Shown here: piece after piece, positions 1-9,458 of the stretch
How positions within the stretch are numbered: position 1 is the stretch's first letter
Layout: the number at the start of each line of letters is the position of its first letter
From: Bacteroidota bacterium
Lineage (GTDB): Bacteria > Bacteroidota > Ignavibacteria > SZUA-365
Direction: 5' to 3'
Assembly (NCBI GenBank): GCA_003246455.1
Contig: QKAF01000130.1
Coordinates: forward strand, 56,641 to 120,640
DNA length: 64,000 bases
Position numbers and translations under genes: made by a program
Notes under the pieces: model-generated
The model's database searches: none
The model's input: the letters and a program-made list of their open reading frames with translations, nothing else
Told to the model about the DNA's origin: nothing

Positions 1-22
1 ATAGGGGCTAAGCGGACAGATA

Positions 23-814
23 TTACCGGTTATCGGGAATCTGTTCATGCGGCTGATCTTCCGGGAGGGGACCTTCCGGGGCGGGGGGATCGAGGAGATA
101 CAGGGATGCGAGGGTGAGCGAACCCGTAATCAGGAGTTCAGGAGCTTCGGTTCCCTCGGGAGGATTGCCCAGGGCGCGTTGATCGCGCACCGTCCGGCCC
201 GGACCCGAGAGTTCCGTCACGACCCGCCATTCATCGGGAACGTGCAGCCGTACCCGGCTCAGCCGGGCTTGCAGATCGAGCCGCATCTGCTGCGTGCCCA
301 CGCCGGCCTGCGAAAGATCGCATTCCATCACCGATACCGCCGCGCGGAGTTTCCCGCCGAAAAACCGCGACGTGTCGACGAACAGGGAGACGCTTCGGAG
401 CAGGGCCGATTCATCGATTTCCATCGCATCGACGGTTTTCTCGATCACGGTGTCCTTCCCCGGTACGAGAATCAGCCAGAGACCGACGCAGATCAGAATG
501 TAGGGCCAGTACTGCGTCGGATCTCCCGGCAGCCAGCCGAGCATGATCACCTGCATCACTGCGCCGAACGCGATGTCACGGAGTCCCTTGCCGAAACTGC
601 TGCCTCCCTGGGAAAAACGGGAGACGCCGCGAACGACAAAGATCAGCGGCCAGTACATCGCCAGCAGCTCGAACAGGGAATCGAGTCCGAACCAGCCGAC
701 ATTCCCGAACAGGAGGAGAATCCCGATCAGGATAAGGGCGATGGAAAAGGGGAATGAGAAGCGTTTTTCGGCCTTGCCGTTCATCATGCTGCACAGTGGG
801 GAATGGATCTTCAA
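23..814 (-). CDS. LiaF/LiaI-like membrane protein (cell-wall-active antibiotic response-like)
   Basis: 263 aa ORF with N-terminal hydrophobic helices (FPFSIALILIGILLLFGNVGWFG) and a C-terminal soluble beta-rich region resembling LiaF-like proteins. Confidence 0.65.
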   Translation of the reverse strand: MKIHSPLCSMMNGKAEKRFSFPFSIALILIGILLLFGNVGWFGLDSLFELLAMYWPLIFVVRGVSRFSQGGSSFGKGLRDIAFGAVMQVIMLGWLPGDPTQYWPYILICVGLWLILVPGKDTVIEKTVDAMEIDESALLRSVSLFVDTSRFFGGKLRAAVSVMECDLSQAGVGTQQMRLDLQARLSRVRLHVPDEWRVVTELSGPGRTVRDQRALGNPPEGTEAPELLITGSLTLASLYLLDPPAPEGPLPEDQPHEQIPDNR

Positions 815-938
815 ATATCGACTGCCATCTCTCCACTCGCAAGCCTCACATGAGATTTTGTGAATTTATTTTTCAGAATTATTTGAAAGTTCCGAAACAT
901 TTGTATTTTCATCACGTACCCCCGAGTCGGAGTTTTGA

Positions 939-1406
939 ATGAAGACACTCACATCCGCAAAGCGGCAGTTTGTCGAAGAGACTGCCAAGACCTGCGAACA
1001 GATGTTCGGTTTCTCGCGTATGGCCGGACGGATGTGGGCGGTGCTTCTGATCACGGATCAGGATTACCTCTCTTCCGATGAACTGATGGACTGCGTGGGC
1101 GCAAGCCGCGGATCGGTAAGCACGATTGCGCGGACACTCGAAAGCATCGGGCTGGTCAAGCGGGTGAGCATCAGGGGGGATCGCAAGCATTATTACCGGG
1201 CGGCGGATCCGGAATCTCTGATCCGTGCCGAACTCTCGAGCATCAAGCTGTTCGTTCAGCTGATGAATCTCGGCATCAGGGCGGTGAGCGAAGAAGATGC
1301 CGCGGCGTTCAGGCGTCTGGAGGAGATCCGCAGTCTGATGCAGTTCCTCGCCGATGAATATTCGTCGATTGTCGAACGTTGGATTAATCTCAAGGAAAAG
1401 AAATGA
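939..1406 (+). CDS. GbsR/MarR-family transcriptional regulator
   Basis: 155 aa; winged-helix-like sequence (ASRGSVSTIARTLESIGLVKRVSIRGDRKHYYRA) ; stop overlaps next start (ATGA). Confidence 0.8.
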   Translation: MKTLTSAKRQFVEETAKTCEQMFGFSRMAGRMWAVLLITDQDYLSSDELMDCVGASRGSVSTIARTLESIGLVKRVSIRGDRKHYYRAADPESLIRAELSSIKLFVQLMNLGIRAVSEEDAAAFRRLEEIRSLMQFLADEYSSIVERWINLKEKK

Positions 1407-2146
1407 AACGGTGCTTCATTCTATCGCTGCTTTTTCTCGCCGGCGCAGTACAGGCGCAGACGGCGGATGAAATCATCGAAAGATCGGAGAATCTCCTGCA
1501 GGGGAAAACCAGCAGGGGGACCTATGAAATGACGATCGTGACCCCGGATTACACCCGCAGCATGAAAATGGAATACTGGTGGGACGATGCGCAGGACCGA
1601 TCGCTGATCCGAACCATCGCGCCGAAGAAGGAAGCGGGCAACAAGTGGCTGAAGATCGGGAACGAAATGTGGAACTACCTCCGCGCGACGGAGACGACGA
1701 TAAAGATCCCGCCCTCGATGATGCTGCAGTCCTGGAACGGATCGGATTTCACCAATGACGATCTCGCGCGCGAATCGGACGTCACGGATGACTACACCCA
1801 CAGCATTATCGCCGAAGAAGTCATCAACGGAGAGGAGTGCTGGAAACTCGCCTCGACGCCGCGTCCCGAAGCGGCGGTGGTATGGGGCCGTCTCTACACC
1901 TGGGTTCGAAAAAAAGACTTCCTCCCGTCCATCACGCAGTACTTCGACGAGAAGGGGAAGCTCGTGCGGTACATGGTGTACTCGGATTTCAAGAAGATGG
2001 GCGGAAGAATGATACCGGGAAAGTGGTCTATGTACAACAAGGTAAAAGAAGGGCATCACACGGAATTCATCATCGATGATGTGGACTTCGATCTCGCGAT
2101 TCCCGAACGCGTCTTTTCATTCCGCGAACTCGAACGAGGAAACTGA
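1403..2146 (+). CDS. outer membrane lipoprotein-sorting protein (LolA-like fold)
   Basis: Signal peptide (MKRCFILSLLFLAGAVQAQ) followed by TADEIIERSENLLQGKTSRGTYEMTIVTPDYTRSMKMEYW, typical of this family. Confidence 0.85.
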   Translation: MKRCFILSLLFLAGAVQAQTADEIIERSENLLQGKTSRGTYEMTIVTPDYTRSMKMEYWWDDAQDRSLIRTIAPKKEAGNKWLKIGNEMWNYLRATETTIKIPPSMMLQSWNGSDFTNDDLARESDVTDDYTHSIIAEEVINGEECWKLASTPRPEAAVVWGRLYTWVRKKDFLPSITQYFDEKGKLVRYMVYSDFKKMGGRMIPGKWSMYNKVKEGHHTEFIIDDVDFDLAIPERVFSFRELERGN

Positions 2147-2148
2147 CG

Positions 2149-3378
2149 GTGAAACTTCTGCTCACCCTCGCATGGCGCAACCTGTGGAGGAACAAGCGCC
2201 GCACGCTCATCACCATCACCGCGGTCGTGTTCGCCACGTGGTTTTCCATTGCGATGCGCGGCATCCAGCTCGGGACATACAACGACAATATCACGTATTC
2301 CCTGAACCTGTTCTCCGGCTACGTGCAGCTGCAGCAGCCTGAATACATGGACAATCCTTCGCTGCAGAAAAGCTTTCGTTTCACCGATGACATTCGGGGG
2401 ATCCTCGATCGAGATCCGCGGGTCAGAGGGTATGCGCCGCGCGTGTACGCCGACGGCCTGATCAGCTTCGGAGATAATTCCCAGGGCGCCGCCATCTTCG
2501 GCATCTCACCCGACGTGGAGCGTCGCGTGACGCATCTCGGGCAGAAGATTCGTGAGGGACGCATGGTCGCCTCGGATACCGCCATGGAAATCGTGCTCGG
2601 CCAGACCATGCTGGAAAATCTGCGCGCGGAAATCGGTGACGAAATCGTCGTCCTTTCCCAGGGCTTCGACGGCGCGCTGGGGAACATGAAATACCGCATT
2701 GTCGGAACGATACGCACGGGCATGCAGGATTTCGATCGCAGCGGCGTGTTCATGGGTATCGATGCGCTTCAGGACCTGGTATCGATGCAGGGAAAGGTGA
2801 ATGTCGTTGCCGTGGCACTGAACGAGCTGCGAGACGTAGACGATTTCGTCGATGACATGGATGCCGTGCTCGATACGTCGAAAGTGCGGGCGCTCGGCTG
2901 GGAGGAGGTTCTGCCCGATCTCAAGCAGGGGATCGAACTGGACAACTACAGCGGGATGCTTTTCCTGGGCATTCTCCTCGTCGTCGTGGCATTCGGAATT
3001 CTCAACACCGTGCTCATGTCCGTGACAGAGCGCTTCAAGGAGTTCGGGATTCTGCTTTCCGTCGGCATGCCGCAGGGAAGGCTGGTCACGCTGGTGCTGT
3101 TCGAAACACTGTTCATCACCATGCTCGGCATCATCGTCGGGAATCTGCTCGGACTTGCGGTCAACTGGTATCTCTCGGTCAACCCGATCGTGTTTTCCGG
3201 CGACTATGCATCGATGATGGAGGAATACGGCTGGCTGCCGCAGATGAAGAGCATCGTCCGCGCGTCGAGCTTCCTCAACACCTCCTTCTCCGTACTTGTC
3301 ATCTCCATTCTCTCGTCTCTTTATCCGCTGTATCGCGTCAATTCACTCGAACCGCTCAAAGGAATCAGGTACACCTAA
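2149..3378 (+). CDS. ABC transporter permease, FtsX/LolE-like
   Basis: 409 aa; N-terminal TM, MacB-like periplasmic domain, three C-terminal TMs (GILNTVLMSVTERFKEFGILLSVGM). Confidence 0.88.
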   Translation: MKLLLTLAWRNLWRNKRRTLITITAVVFATWFSIAMRGIQLGTYNDNITYSLNLFSGYVQLQQPEYMDNPSLQKSFRFTDDIRGILDRDPRVRGYAPRVYADGLISFGDNSQGAAIFGISPDVERRVTHLGQKIREGRMVASDTAMEIVLGQTMLENLRAEIGDEIVVLSQGFDGALGNMKYRIVGTIRTGMQDFDRSGVFMGIDALQDLVSMQGKVNVVAVALNELRDVDDFVDDMDAVLDTSKVRALGWEEVLPDLKQGIELDNYSGMLFLGILLVVVAFGILNTVLMSVTERFKEFGILLSVGMPQGRLVTLVLFETLFITMLGIIVGNLLGLAVNWYLSVNPIVFSGDYASMMEEYGWLPQMKSIVRASSFLNTSFSVLVISILSSLYPLYRVNSLEPLKGIRYT

Positions 3379-3379
3379 G

Positions 3380-4594
3380 ATGCTATTCACGATCGCCTGG
3401 AGAAACGTCTGGAGAAATCGCCGCCGGTCGCAGATCGTCATGATTTCGATCATCGTCGGTGTGGTGGCGGTAATGTTCAACGACGGACTGTCGGTGGGAA
3501 TGGTCCGCCAGATGCTGGACAATCAGATCGGTTCGCATGTGTCGCACATTCAGATCCATGCGAAGGGATTCAACGACAATCGGGTCATCCAGAACTACGT
3601 TCACAAGCCCGAACTCGTCGAACGCACGCTCGAAGGCACCCCGGGGGTGAAGGACTGGAGCAAGCGGGTGATCACGTTCGGTCTGCTCAGCAGCGCCATG
3701 AATTCATCCGGCGGCCTCATCGTGGGAGTCGACGAACGGCGGGAGCCGGAGGTAACCTCGATAAAGGCGTCGCTGACCAAGGGGAGCTATCTCAGCGGCA
3801 AGCCGCACGAAGTCGTGATCGGGCAGCGGCTCGCCAACAGGCTGAAAGTCGGCATCGGCGACAAAGTCGTCGGTATGGCGTCGGCACTGAACGGCGATGT
3901 CGGTTCGGATCTGTTCCGCGTCGTCGGCATATTTGAAACCGTCAGTTCGGAATTCGATAAGACATACATGTTCACCTCGCTCGCGAGCGCGCAGAACATG
4001 CTGGAGCTCGAGGGGAATGTCGTCGAATATGCGATCGTCATCGACGACATCGCGCAGGTCGAAGCCGTGACGGCGGAACTGCGGCGCAAGCTCGGCGCGG
4101 ATTATGAAGTGCTCAGCTACATCGACCTGCTTCCCCTGCTGGTCGCGCAGGTGGAAATGTACGGTGAGATGATGTACATCATCTACATGATCATCGGGCT
4201 GGCGATGGTGTTCGGCATCATCAATACCATGCTCATGTCCGTCTTTGAGCGGATACAGGAATTCGGTGTGCTCATGGCAATCGGAATGAAAAACAGTTAC
4301 GTTTTCCGCATGGTCATGCTCGAGGCGCTGGTGCTCGCGCTGCTCGGAACCGGGATCGGGCTTGCGATGGGCTCCGTGCTCCTGCTGATCCTGAATGCCG
4401 TGGGCATCAACCTGAGCATGTTCACGGAAGGACTCACGTCCTTCGGCGTCGGTGCGATCATCTATCCGCGGCTCACGATAGACAGTGTCATGAGCGTTGT
4501 CATCATCATTCCCGCCACGGCGCTGCTCGGTTCCATCTACCCGGCACTGAAAGCAACGCGGCTGCAGCCCGTCAGCGCGATCCGGTATGTTTAA
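3380..4594 (+). CDS. ABC transporter permease, FtsX/LolE-like (second subunit)
   Basis: ATG at 3380 directly after previous stop; GIINTMLMSVFERIQEFGVLMAIGM motif; paralogous to upstream gene. ORF-track start at 3296 overlaps the upstream gene and is probably too early. Confidence 0.88.
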   Translation: MLFTIAWRNVWRNRRRSQIVMISIIVGVVAVMFNDGLSVGMVRQMLDNQIGSHVSHIQIHAKGFNDNRVIQNYVHKPELVERTLEGTPGVKDWSKRVITFGLLSSAMNSSGGLIVGVDERREPEVTSIKASLTKGSYLSGKPHEVVIGQRLANRLKVGIGDKVVGMASALNGDVGSDLFRVVGIFETVSSEFDKTYMFTSLASAQNMLELEGNVVEYAIVIDDIAQVEAVTAELRRKLGADYEVLSYIDLLPLLVAQVEMYGEMMYIIYMIIGLAMVFGIINTMLMSVFERIQEFGVLMAIGMKNSYVFRMVMLEALVLALLGTGIGLAMGSVLLLILNAVGINLSMFTEGLTSFGVGAIIYPRLTIDSVMSVVIIIPATALLGSIYPALKATRLQPVSAIRYV

Positions 4595-4630
4595 ACGCCT
4601 CCGTCAACGAAGCACAGGACAGAAAGAATA

Positions 4631-5314
4631 ATGGAAGTCATCCGTCTCGAACGCGTCCACAAAACCTATTCCGACAACGGTGTTCCCGTCCAGGCACTGC
4701 GCGGAATCTCCCTGCAGATCCAGCAGGGAGAATTCGTGGTCATCGCGGGTCCCTCGGGGAGCGGCAAGACCACGCTGCTCAACATCATGGGGGCACTCGA
4801 CAAGCCGACGAAAGGTGCGGTATTCCTGGAGCAGGAAGACGTCAGTCAGCTGTCGCGCGATACCATTTCCGCGATTCGACTCGAGAAGCTCGGATTCGTG
4901 TTCCAGGCCTACAATCTCATCCCGGTTCTCACTGCCATGGAGAACATCGAGTTCACGATGATGCTGCTGGGCATCGACGAGAAATCCCGGCGTTCCCGCG
5001 CCCTCGAAGTCATGCGTGAACTCGACATCGAGGAGCTCGCCGACAAGCGTCCCAACGAGATGAGCGGCGGACAGCAGCAGCGAGTGGCGGTCGCGCGCGC
5101 AATCGTCAACAATCCGTCCATCATTCTTGCCGACGAGCCGACAGCGAACCTCGACTCGGAGACGGGCGGAAATCTGCTCGACCTGATGGAGCGGATGAAC
5201 CGCGACCATAATCTGACATTCATTTTTTCTTCGCATGATCAGAAGGTCATCGATCGCGCCCGACGTCTGATCATTCTGCGAGACGGACTGATTGAAAACG
5301 ACACGGTGTTGTAA
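4631..5314 (+). CDS. ABC transporter ATP-binding protein, LolD/MacB-like
   Basis: Walker A GPSGSGKTTLL, signature MSGGQQQRVAVARA, Walker B IILADEPTANLD. Confidence 0.95.
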   Translation: MEVIRLERVHKTYSDNGVPVQALRGISLQIQQGEFVVIAGPSGSGKTTLLNIMGALDKPTKGAVFLEQEDVSQLSRDTISAIRLEKLGFVFQAYNLIPVLTAMENIEFTMMLLGIDEKSRRSRALEVMRELDIEELADKRPNEMSGGQQQRVAVARAIVNNPSIILADEPTANLDSETGGNLLDLMERMNRDHNLTFIFSSHDQKVIDRARRLIILRDGLIENDTVL

Positions 5315-5344
5315 ACACGATATACATAGAGAGGAGAAAGCGCC

Positions 5345-6535
5345 ATGCGACAGAACCGCATCCTTGGTCTGGGGATCATCCTATTCGCCGTAATGGCCGT
5401 GCCTGCGATCGCGCAGGTGAATTTCGAGTTTTCGGGATACATCGTCGAGCTTCCGATGTATCAGCGTCTCCCTTCCGAGATCACGTCCCTCGGAGATCTG
5501 AAAGAAGAGATGGGAGTCAATCTGACGCGTCTGCGCCTGCGGCCCACCCTGCGTCTGTGGGACGGAGCGAGCCTGTCTCTCGAACACGAGGCGGATCTGC
5601 TCTACAGTTCGCAGAGGACGCTGTTCTCCTCGACCTTCGACATGACCAATAGGCAGGCGGTCGATCTGCGCTGGCACCTCGCCGACGAGGAGCATCTCAG
5701 TCTCCAGCACTATGTCGACCGGCTGTATTTCCGGCAGAACCTGTCGTGGGGCAGCATCATCGCGGGTCGTCAGCGCATCCAGTGGGGTACCGGCCGAGTC
5801 TGGAATCCGACCGACCTATTCAACCCGATCAATCCCGCGAGCTTCGACAAGATCGAAAAAGACGGGGCGGACGCGGTATCGGTGAAAGCCTATCTCGGAT
5901 CGTTTACCGACGTGCAGGCCGTGGTGAATTTCCGGAAAGCGCGGGGACAGGCCGACGGTGCGAGCCCGGAAGACAGTACCAATTTCGGCGTACGTTTCCG
6001 AACGAACTATTTCGAGTTCGATCTCTCCGCCATGGCGGGCTGGTTCGATCGGCGTGTGATTATCGGCGGCGATTTCGCGGGAAACCTCTTTGAAGCCGGC
6101 GTGCGCGGGGAAGCGGCGATCGTGACGGAGGGAGAAGATCAGCCGAACTCCGATTACCTCCGCATGATTCTCGGCGCTGACTATCAATTCACTCCCGAGT
6201 TCTATGCGCTCATCGAGTATCTCTACAACGGCGAAGGGAATACCGATACCCGCCTGTACGAACTTTCGAGGCTCTACCAGGGGGATATTCTCAACCTCAA
6301 CACGAAGTACGTCTACCTCGGCGGCACCTATCTCGTTCATCCCCTCGTGACCGCGACGGCGGGACTGATGCAGAACCTCGGCGACGGAAGCGGGTATTTC
6401 TCGCTTATCGGCGCGTGGTCGAGTTCGGATAATTCGACGGTCAGCGCAGGATTTCTGCTCCCATACGGAGATACCGGAGACGAATACTTTTTTTATCCGA
6501 CATCCCTGTACCTGAAAGGCGAATTCTATTTCTAA
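5345..6535 (+). CDS. outer-membrane beta-barrel protein (DUF1302-like character)
   Basis: Signal peptide, alternating beta pattern, GRQRIQWGTGRVWNPTDLFNPINP motif, C-terminal YLKGEFYF. Confidence 0.7.
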   Translation: MRQNRILGLGIILFAVMAVPAIAQVNFEFSGYIVELPMYQRLPSEITSLGDLKEEMGVNLTRLRLRPTLRLWDGASLSLEHEADLLYSSQRTLFSSTFDMTNRQAVDLRWHLADEEHLSLQHYVDRLYFRQNLSWGSIIAGRQRIQWGTGRVWNPTDLFNPINPASFDKIEKDGADAVSVKAYLGSFTDVQAVVNFRKARGQADGASPEDSTNFGVRFRTNYFEFDLSAMAGWFDRRVIIGGDFAGNLFEAGVRGEAAIVTEGEDQPNSDYLRMILGADYQFTPEFYALIEYLYNGEGNTDTRLYELSRLYQGDILNLNTKYVYLGGTYLVHPLVTATAGLMQNLGDGSGYFSLIGAWSSSDNSTVSAGFLLPYGDTGDEYFFYPTSLYLKGEFYF

Positions 6536-6713
6536 TGAAAACGGGTTGATTTCACAGGGTATGACGGCATTTCCCCGTTCAGCGGACAATTATTCTCCGT
6601 ATTGGGGATAACCGGATGCATTGCTTCTGAAAGAGATGCCCCCTATTTTTGGAAAGCACGATGTGCACCGTGCGTTACACGAATCACTTATTACTTTCAG
6701 AAAGGTACCTGAA

Positions 6714-6944
6714 ATGATCGTAATCACTGATGATTGCATCAACTGCGCAGCATGCATCGACGAATGTCCGAGCAACGCAATTTTCGACGCTGGAACTTCG
6801 TACGAAGTCAACGGCGAAACCCGCGAGCCGATGAGCAATGACTATACGTTCAGCGTTCCCGAGCTCTGCACCATGTGCGAAGGTTACTCCGACGAGCCGA
6901 CCTGCATCGATGTGTGTCCGTCCGATGCCATCATCAACGAGTAA
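6714..6944 (+). CDS. 2x[4Fe-4S] ferredoxin
   Basis: MIVITDDCINCAACIDECPSNAI...CTMCEGYSDEPTCIDVCPSDAI; two Cys clusters; ATG at 6714. Confidence 0.93.
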   Translation: MIVITDDCINCAACIDECPSNAIFDAGTSYEVNGETREPMSNDYTFSVPELCTMCEGYSDEPTCIDVCPSDAIINE

Positions 6945-6982
6945 TCCGCTTTTTCACTCGTTGATATAGAATCGAGTGTACA

Positions 6983-7013
6983 GCCGGAGAGCAATGCTCT
7001 CCGGCTTTTTTTT
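6983..7013 (+). terminator. intrinsic terminator
   Basis: gccggagagc-aat-gctctccggc followed by tttttttt. Confidence 0.85.
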
Positions 7014-9231
7014 ATTCCGCGATGCGGAATTCCACCCGGCGATTCTGTGCGCGGTGCTCGTCGGAATCATTCGGAACCTCGGGACGGGACTCGCCGTACC
7101 CGATCGATTCGAGTCGAATCTGGTTGATGCCGTTCTGTACAAGATGATTCACCACGGACAGCGCGCGCTTGCGTGAGAGGTCGAGGTTGTACTCGTCCGT
7201 ACCCACGTCGTCGGTGTGCGCCGCGATAACGATGCTGATGGACGGATTTGTCCGAAGGAATCGTGTCAGACGATCGAGCTCGAAGAACGATTCCGGTTTG
7301 AGATCCCATTTGTTGAAGTCGAAAAATATCGTGTTCACGCGCTGAGCAAGAAGGTCTCCCCACTTGTCGCGCTTGCTCGTCATGGCGTCGACGGATTTCA
7401 GACGGAAGTCATGAGTGAACTCACGCATCCCGTCATCGTCGCCATTCCCGTTGCGGTTGCCGCCATTGCCGTCGCCGTTCCCGTTGCGGTTGCCGCCATT
7501 GCCGTCGCCGTTCCCGTTGCGGTTGCCGCCATTGCCGTCGCCGTTCCCGTTGCGGTTGCCGCCGGTGCCGTCGCCGTTCCCGTTGCGGTTGCCGCCATTG
7601 CCGTCGCCGTTCCCGTTGCGGTTGCCGCCATTGCCGTCGCCGTTCCCGTCGCGGTTGCCGCCGGTGCCGTCGCCGTTCCCGTTGCGGTTGCCGCCGGTGC
7701 CGTCGCCGTTTCCATTGCGGTTGCCGCCGGTACCGTCGCCGTTTCCATTGCGGTTGCCGCCATTGCCGTCGCCGTTCCCGTTGCGGTTGCCGCCATTGCC
7801 GTCGCCGTTGCTTCCGTCACCGTTACCTCCCAGACTCGCATCGGCAAGGTCGAACGCTTTCGCATCCGGATAGTAGCCTTCCTTCTCGGCGAATACGCCG
7901 TACTTTTTTCCTTCCGGAACGGTCCCCATGTATTCGCCGGTTTCGGGATCTGGCTGAAGCGTTGCGACGACATCACCGGTTTCCAGGTCCTGTACCTGCA
8001 CAACGACACCCGGGATGGGATTGTCGTCGTCGTCGAGAACCTTGCCTTCGAGGGTCGCGACCTCTGCTTCAGGCCGGACTCCGCGCGGAAGCGTGACCAT
8101 ATAGATGTCGTTTTCGCCGCGCCCGTCGGGCTGATTCGAGGTCGAGAAGAAAGCGTATTTGCCATCGGGTGTGATGCGGTATCCCCAGTCGTCGTCCGAG
8201 CCGTTGATATCCTTGCCGAGGTTGATCGGTTCGCTCCATTCCGTCCACGAATTCGTATTTGAACGCACGGATTTGAACACGTCCATCTTGCCGAGACCCG
8301 GATGGCCGTCGGACGCGAAGTACAGCGTTTTCCCATCGGGATGAAGGAAGGGGGAACGCTCGGCAAACGGGGTATTGATGACCTTTCCGAGATTGACGGG
8401 CGGCTGCCAGTAGGTACCGCGGCGCACGGATACAAAGATATCGGTGTTGCCGGCGATGCTCCCGTGGTAGCGCGTGTTCTTCGGGACGCGGTCTCCGACG
8501 ACGCCGTCACGATCCGACGTGAACAGCACGGCGTAGCCGTCGGCGGTCATGAACGCGTCGGAGTCGTAAAACTTGCTGTTGACCATCGGCGGGAAGTGCA
8601 TGATGTTGGACCAGCCGCGGTCGGTTTTCTCGAAATAGTAGTTGTCGCCGTTGCCCATGTGTCCCGGGAATCCGCCGTAGATCAGGATCTTGGTCCCGTC
8701 AAAGGATATCCCGTTGATCGTCTCATGATCCGGCGTGTTGATGCGATCGCCGAGATTCACTGCGGGCTGCCATGCGCCGTCCTTGAAGTCAGAGACGTAA
8801 ATGTCGAGCTTGCCCTTTCCGCCTTCCTTGTCGCTGGCGAAGTACATGCGCTTGCCGTCGACGGTAACCGACGGCTTGATCTCATCGAACGGCGTATTGA
8901 TGTTGTCGCCCAGATTCTTCAGCTCGACATCGTACGACGGCGCGCGGAGCACCGCGACGATCTGGTCGAAGCGCGTCTCCATTCCAGGGAAGCGGCTTTT
9001 GTACTTTTCGAACACTGCCACGGCCCCTTCCCAGTCCTTCGCATCGATGGCCGGTTTTGCGAGCCGCTGGACGGCCACGAACGCCTCCTCGGTCGGCGCC
9101 CATTTGTCGACGTAGGCCTCGTAGTCTTCGGAATCTTCCATCTTGAAGAGATCCTTCGACAGCGAACAGGCCGAGAACGAGATGGCGGTCAGCAGGAGAA
9201 GCAGAGAAAGGAAAAGGCGATGGTTTTTCAT
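7012..9231 (-). CDS. PorE-like OmpA-family lipoprotein (TPR-like + PD40 beta-propeller + carboxypeptidase-regulatory-like + OmpA C-terminal)
   Basis: Lipobox-like LLTAISFSACS; repeated PD40 motifs (DGKRMYFASDKEGGKGKLDIYVS, DGKTLYFASDGHPGLGKMDVF); VLDDDDNPIPGVVVQVQD regulatory-like domain; OmpA motif IVIAAHTDDVGTDEYNLDLSRKRALSVVNHL. Confidence 0.85.
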   Translation of the reverse strand: MKNHRLFLSLLLLLTAISFSACSLSKDLFKMEDSEDYEAYVDKWAPTEEAFVAVQRLAKPAIDAKDWEGAVAVFEKYKSRFPGMETRFDQIVAVLRAPSYDVELKNLGDNINTPFDEIKPSVTVDGKRMYFASDKEGGKGKLDIYVSDFKDGAWQPAVNLGDRINTPDHETINGISFDGTKILIYGGFPGHMGNGDNYYFEKTDRGWSNIMHFPPMVNSKFYDSDAFMTADGYAVLFTSDRDGVVGDRVPKNTRYHGSIAGNTDIFVSVRRGTYWQPPVNLGKVINTPFAERSPFLHPDGKTLYFASDGHPGLGKMDVFKSVRSNTNSWTEWSEPINLGKDINGSDDDWGYRITPDGKYAFFSTSNQPDGRGENDIYMVTLPRGVRPEAEVATLEGKVLDDDDNPIPGVVVQVQDLETGDVVATLQPDPETGEYMGTVPEGKKYGVFAEKEGYYPDAKAFDLADASLGGNGDGSNGDGNGGNRNGNGDGNGGNRNGNGDGTGGNRNGNGDGTGGNRNGNGDGTGGNRDGNGDGNGGNRNGNGDGNGGNRNGNGDGTGGNRNGNGDGNGGNRNGNGDGNGGNRNGNGDGNGGNRNGNGDDDGMREFTHDFRLKSVDAMTSKRDKWGDLLAQRVNTIFFDFNKWDLKPESFFELDRLTRFLRTNPSISIVIAAHTDDVGTDEYNLDLSRKRALSVVNHLVQNGINQIRLESIGYGESRPEVPNDSDEHRAQNRRVEFRIAE
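7437..7815. repeat. 33-bp in-frame tandem repeat, about 11 copies, encoding (NGNGDG[N/T]GGNR)n
   Basis: Reiterated ccgttgcggttgccgccattgccgtcgccgttc unit with small variants. Confidence 0.95.
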
Positions 9232-9458
9232 CGGGCGGCACTATTGGGAAACATGATTGCAGAGAATCAAAGTTACGCGCAGACAGCAACCCGATGCAAG
9301 GTGGAGAAAAATCCTGCCTCTTTTCATCCCCATGCGAAGGACGTGCAGACAGGCCGGAATGGCATTGCGGAACAGCCTGTATTTTTTTAGCTTTCACCGT
9401 ATGGTCCGATCGCAGCATGAACAGGACCGATCCCCCCATGGACATCCCCGAGATTATC

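Noticed and set aside
3296-4594. Extended start of second permease at 3296
   Set aside because: Would overlap the first permease by 83 nt; ATG 3380 immediately after its stop is more likely
2149-5314. Canonical LolCDE annotation
   Set aside because: Subunits are LolC/E/D-like, but neighbouring LolA-like and barrel genes suggest a dedicated paralogous system; symbol not assigned
7437-7815. Possible CRISPR array
   Set aside because: Direct 33-bp units are contiguous with no unique spacers and are coding in frame
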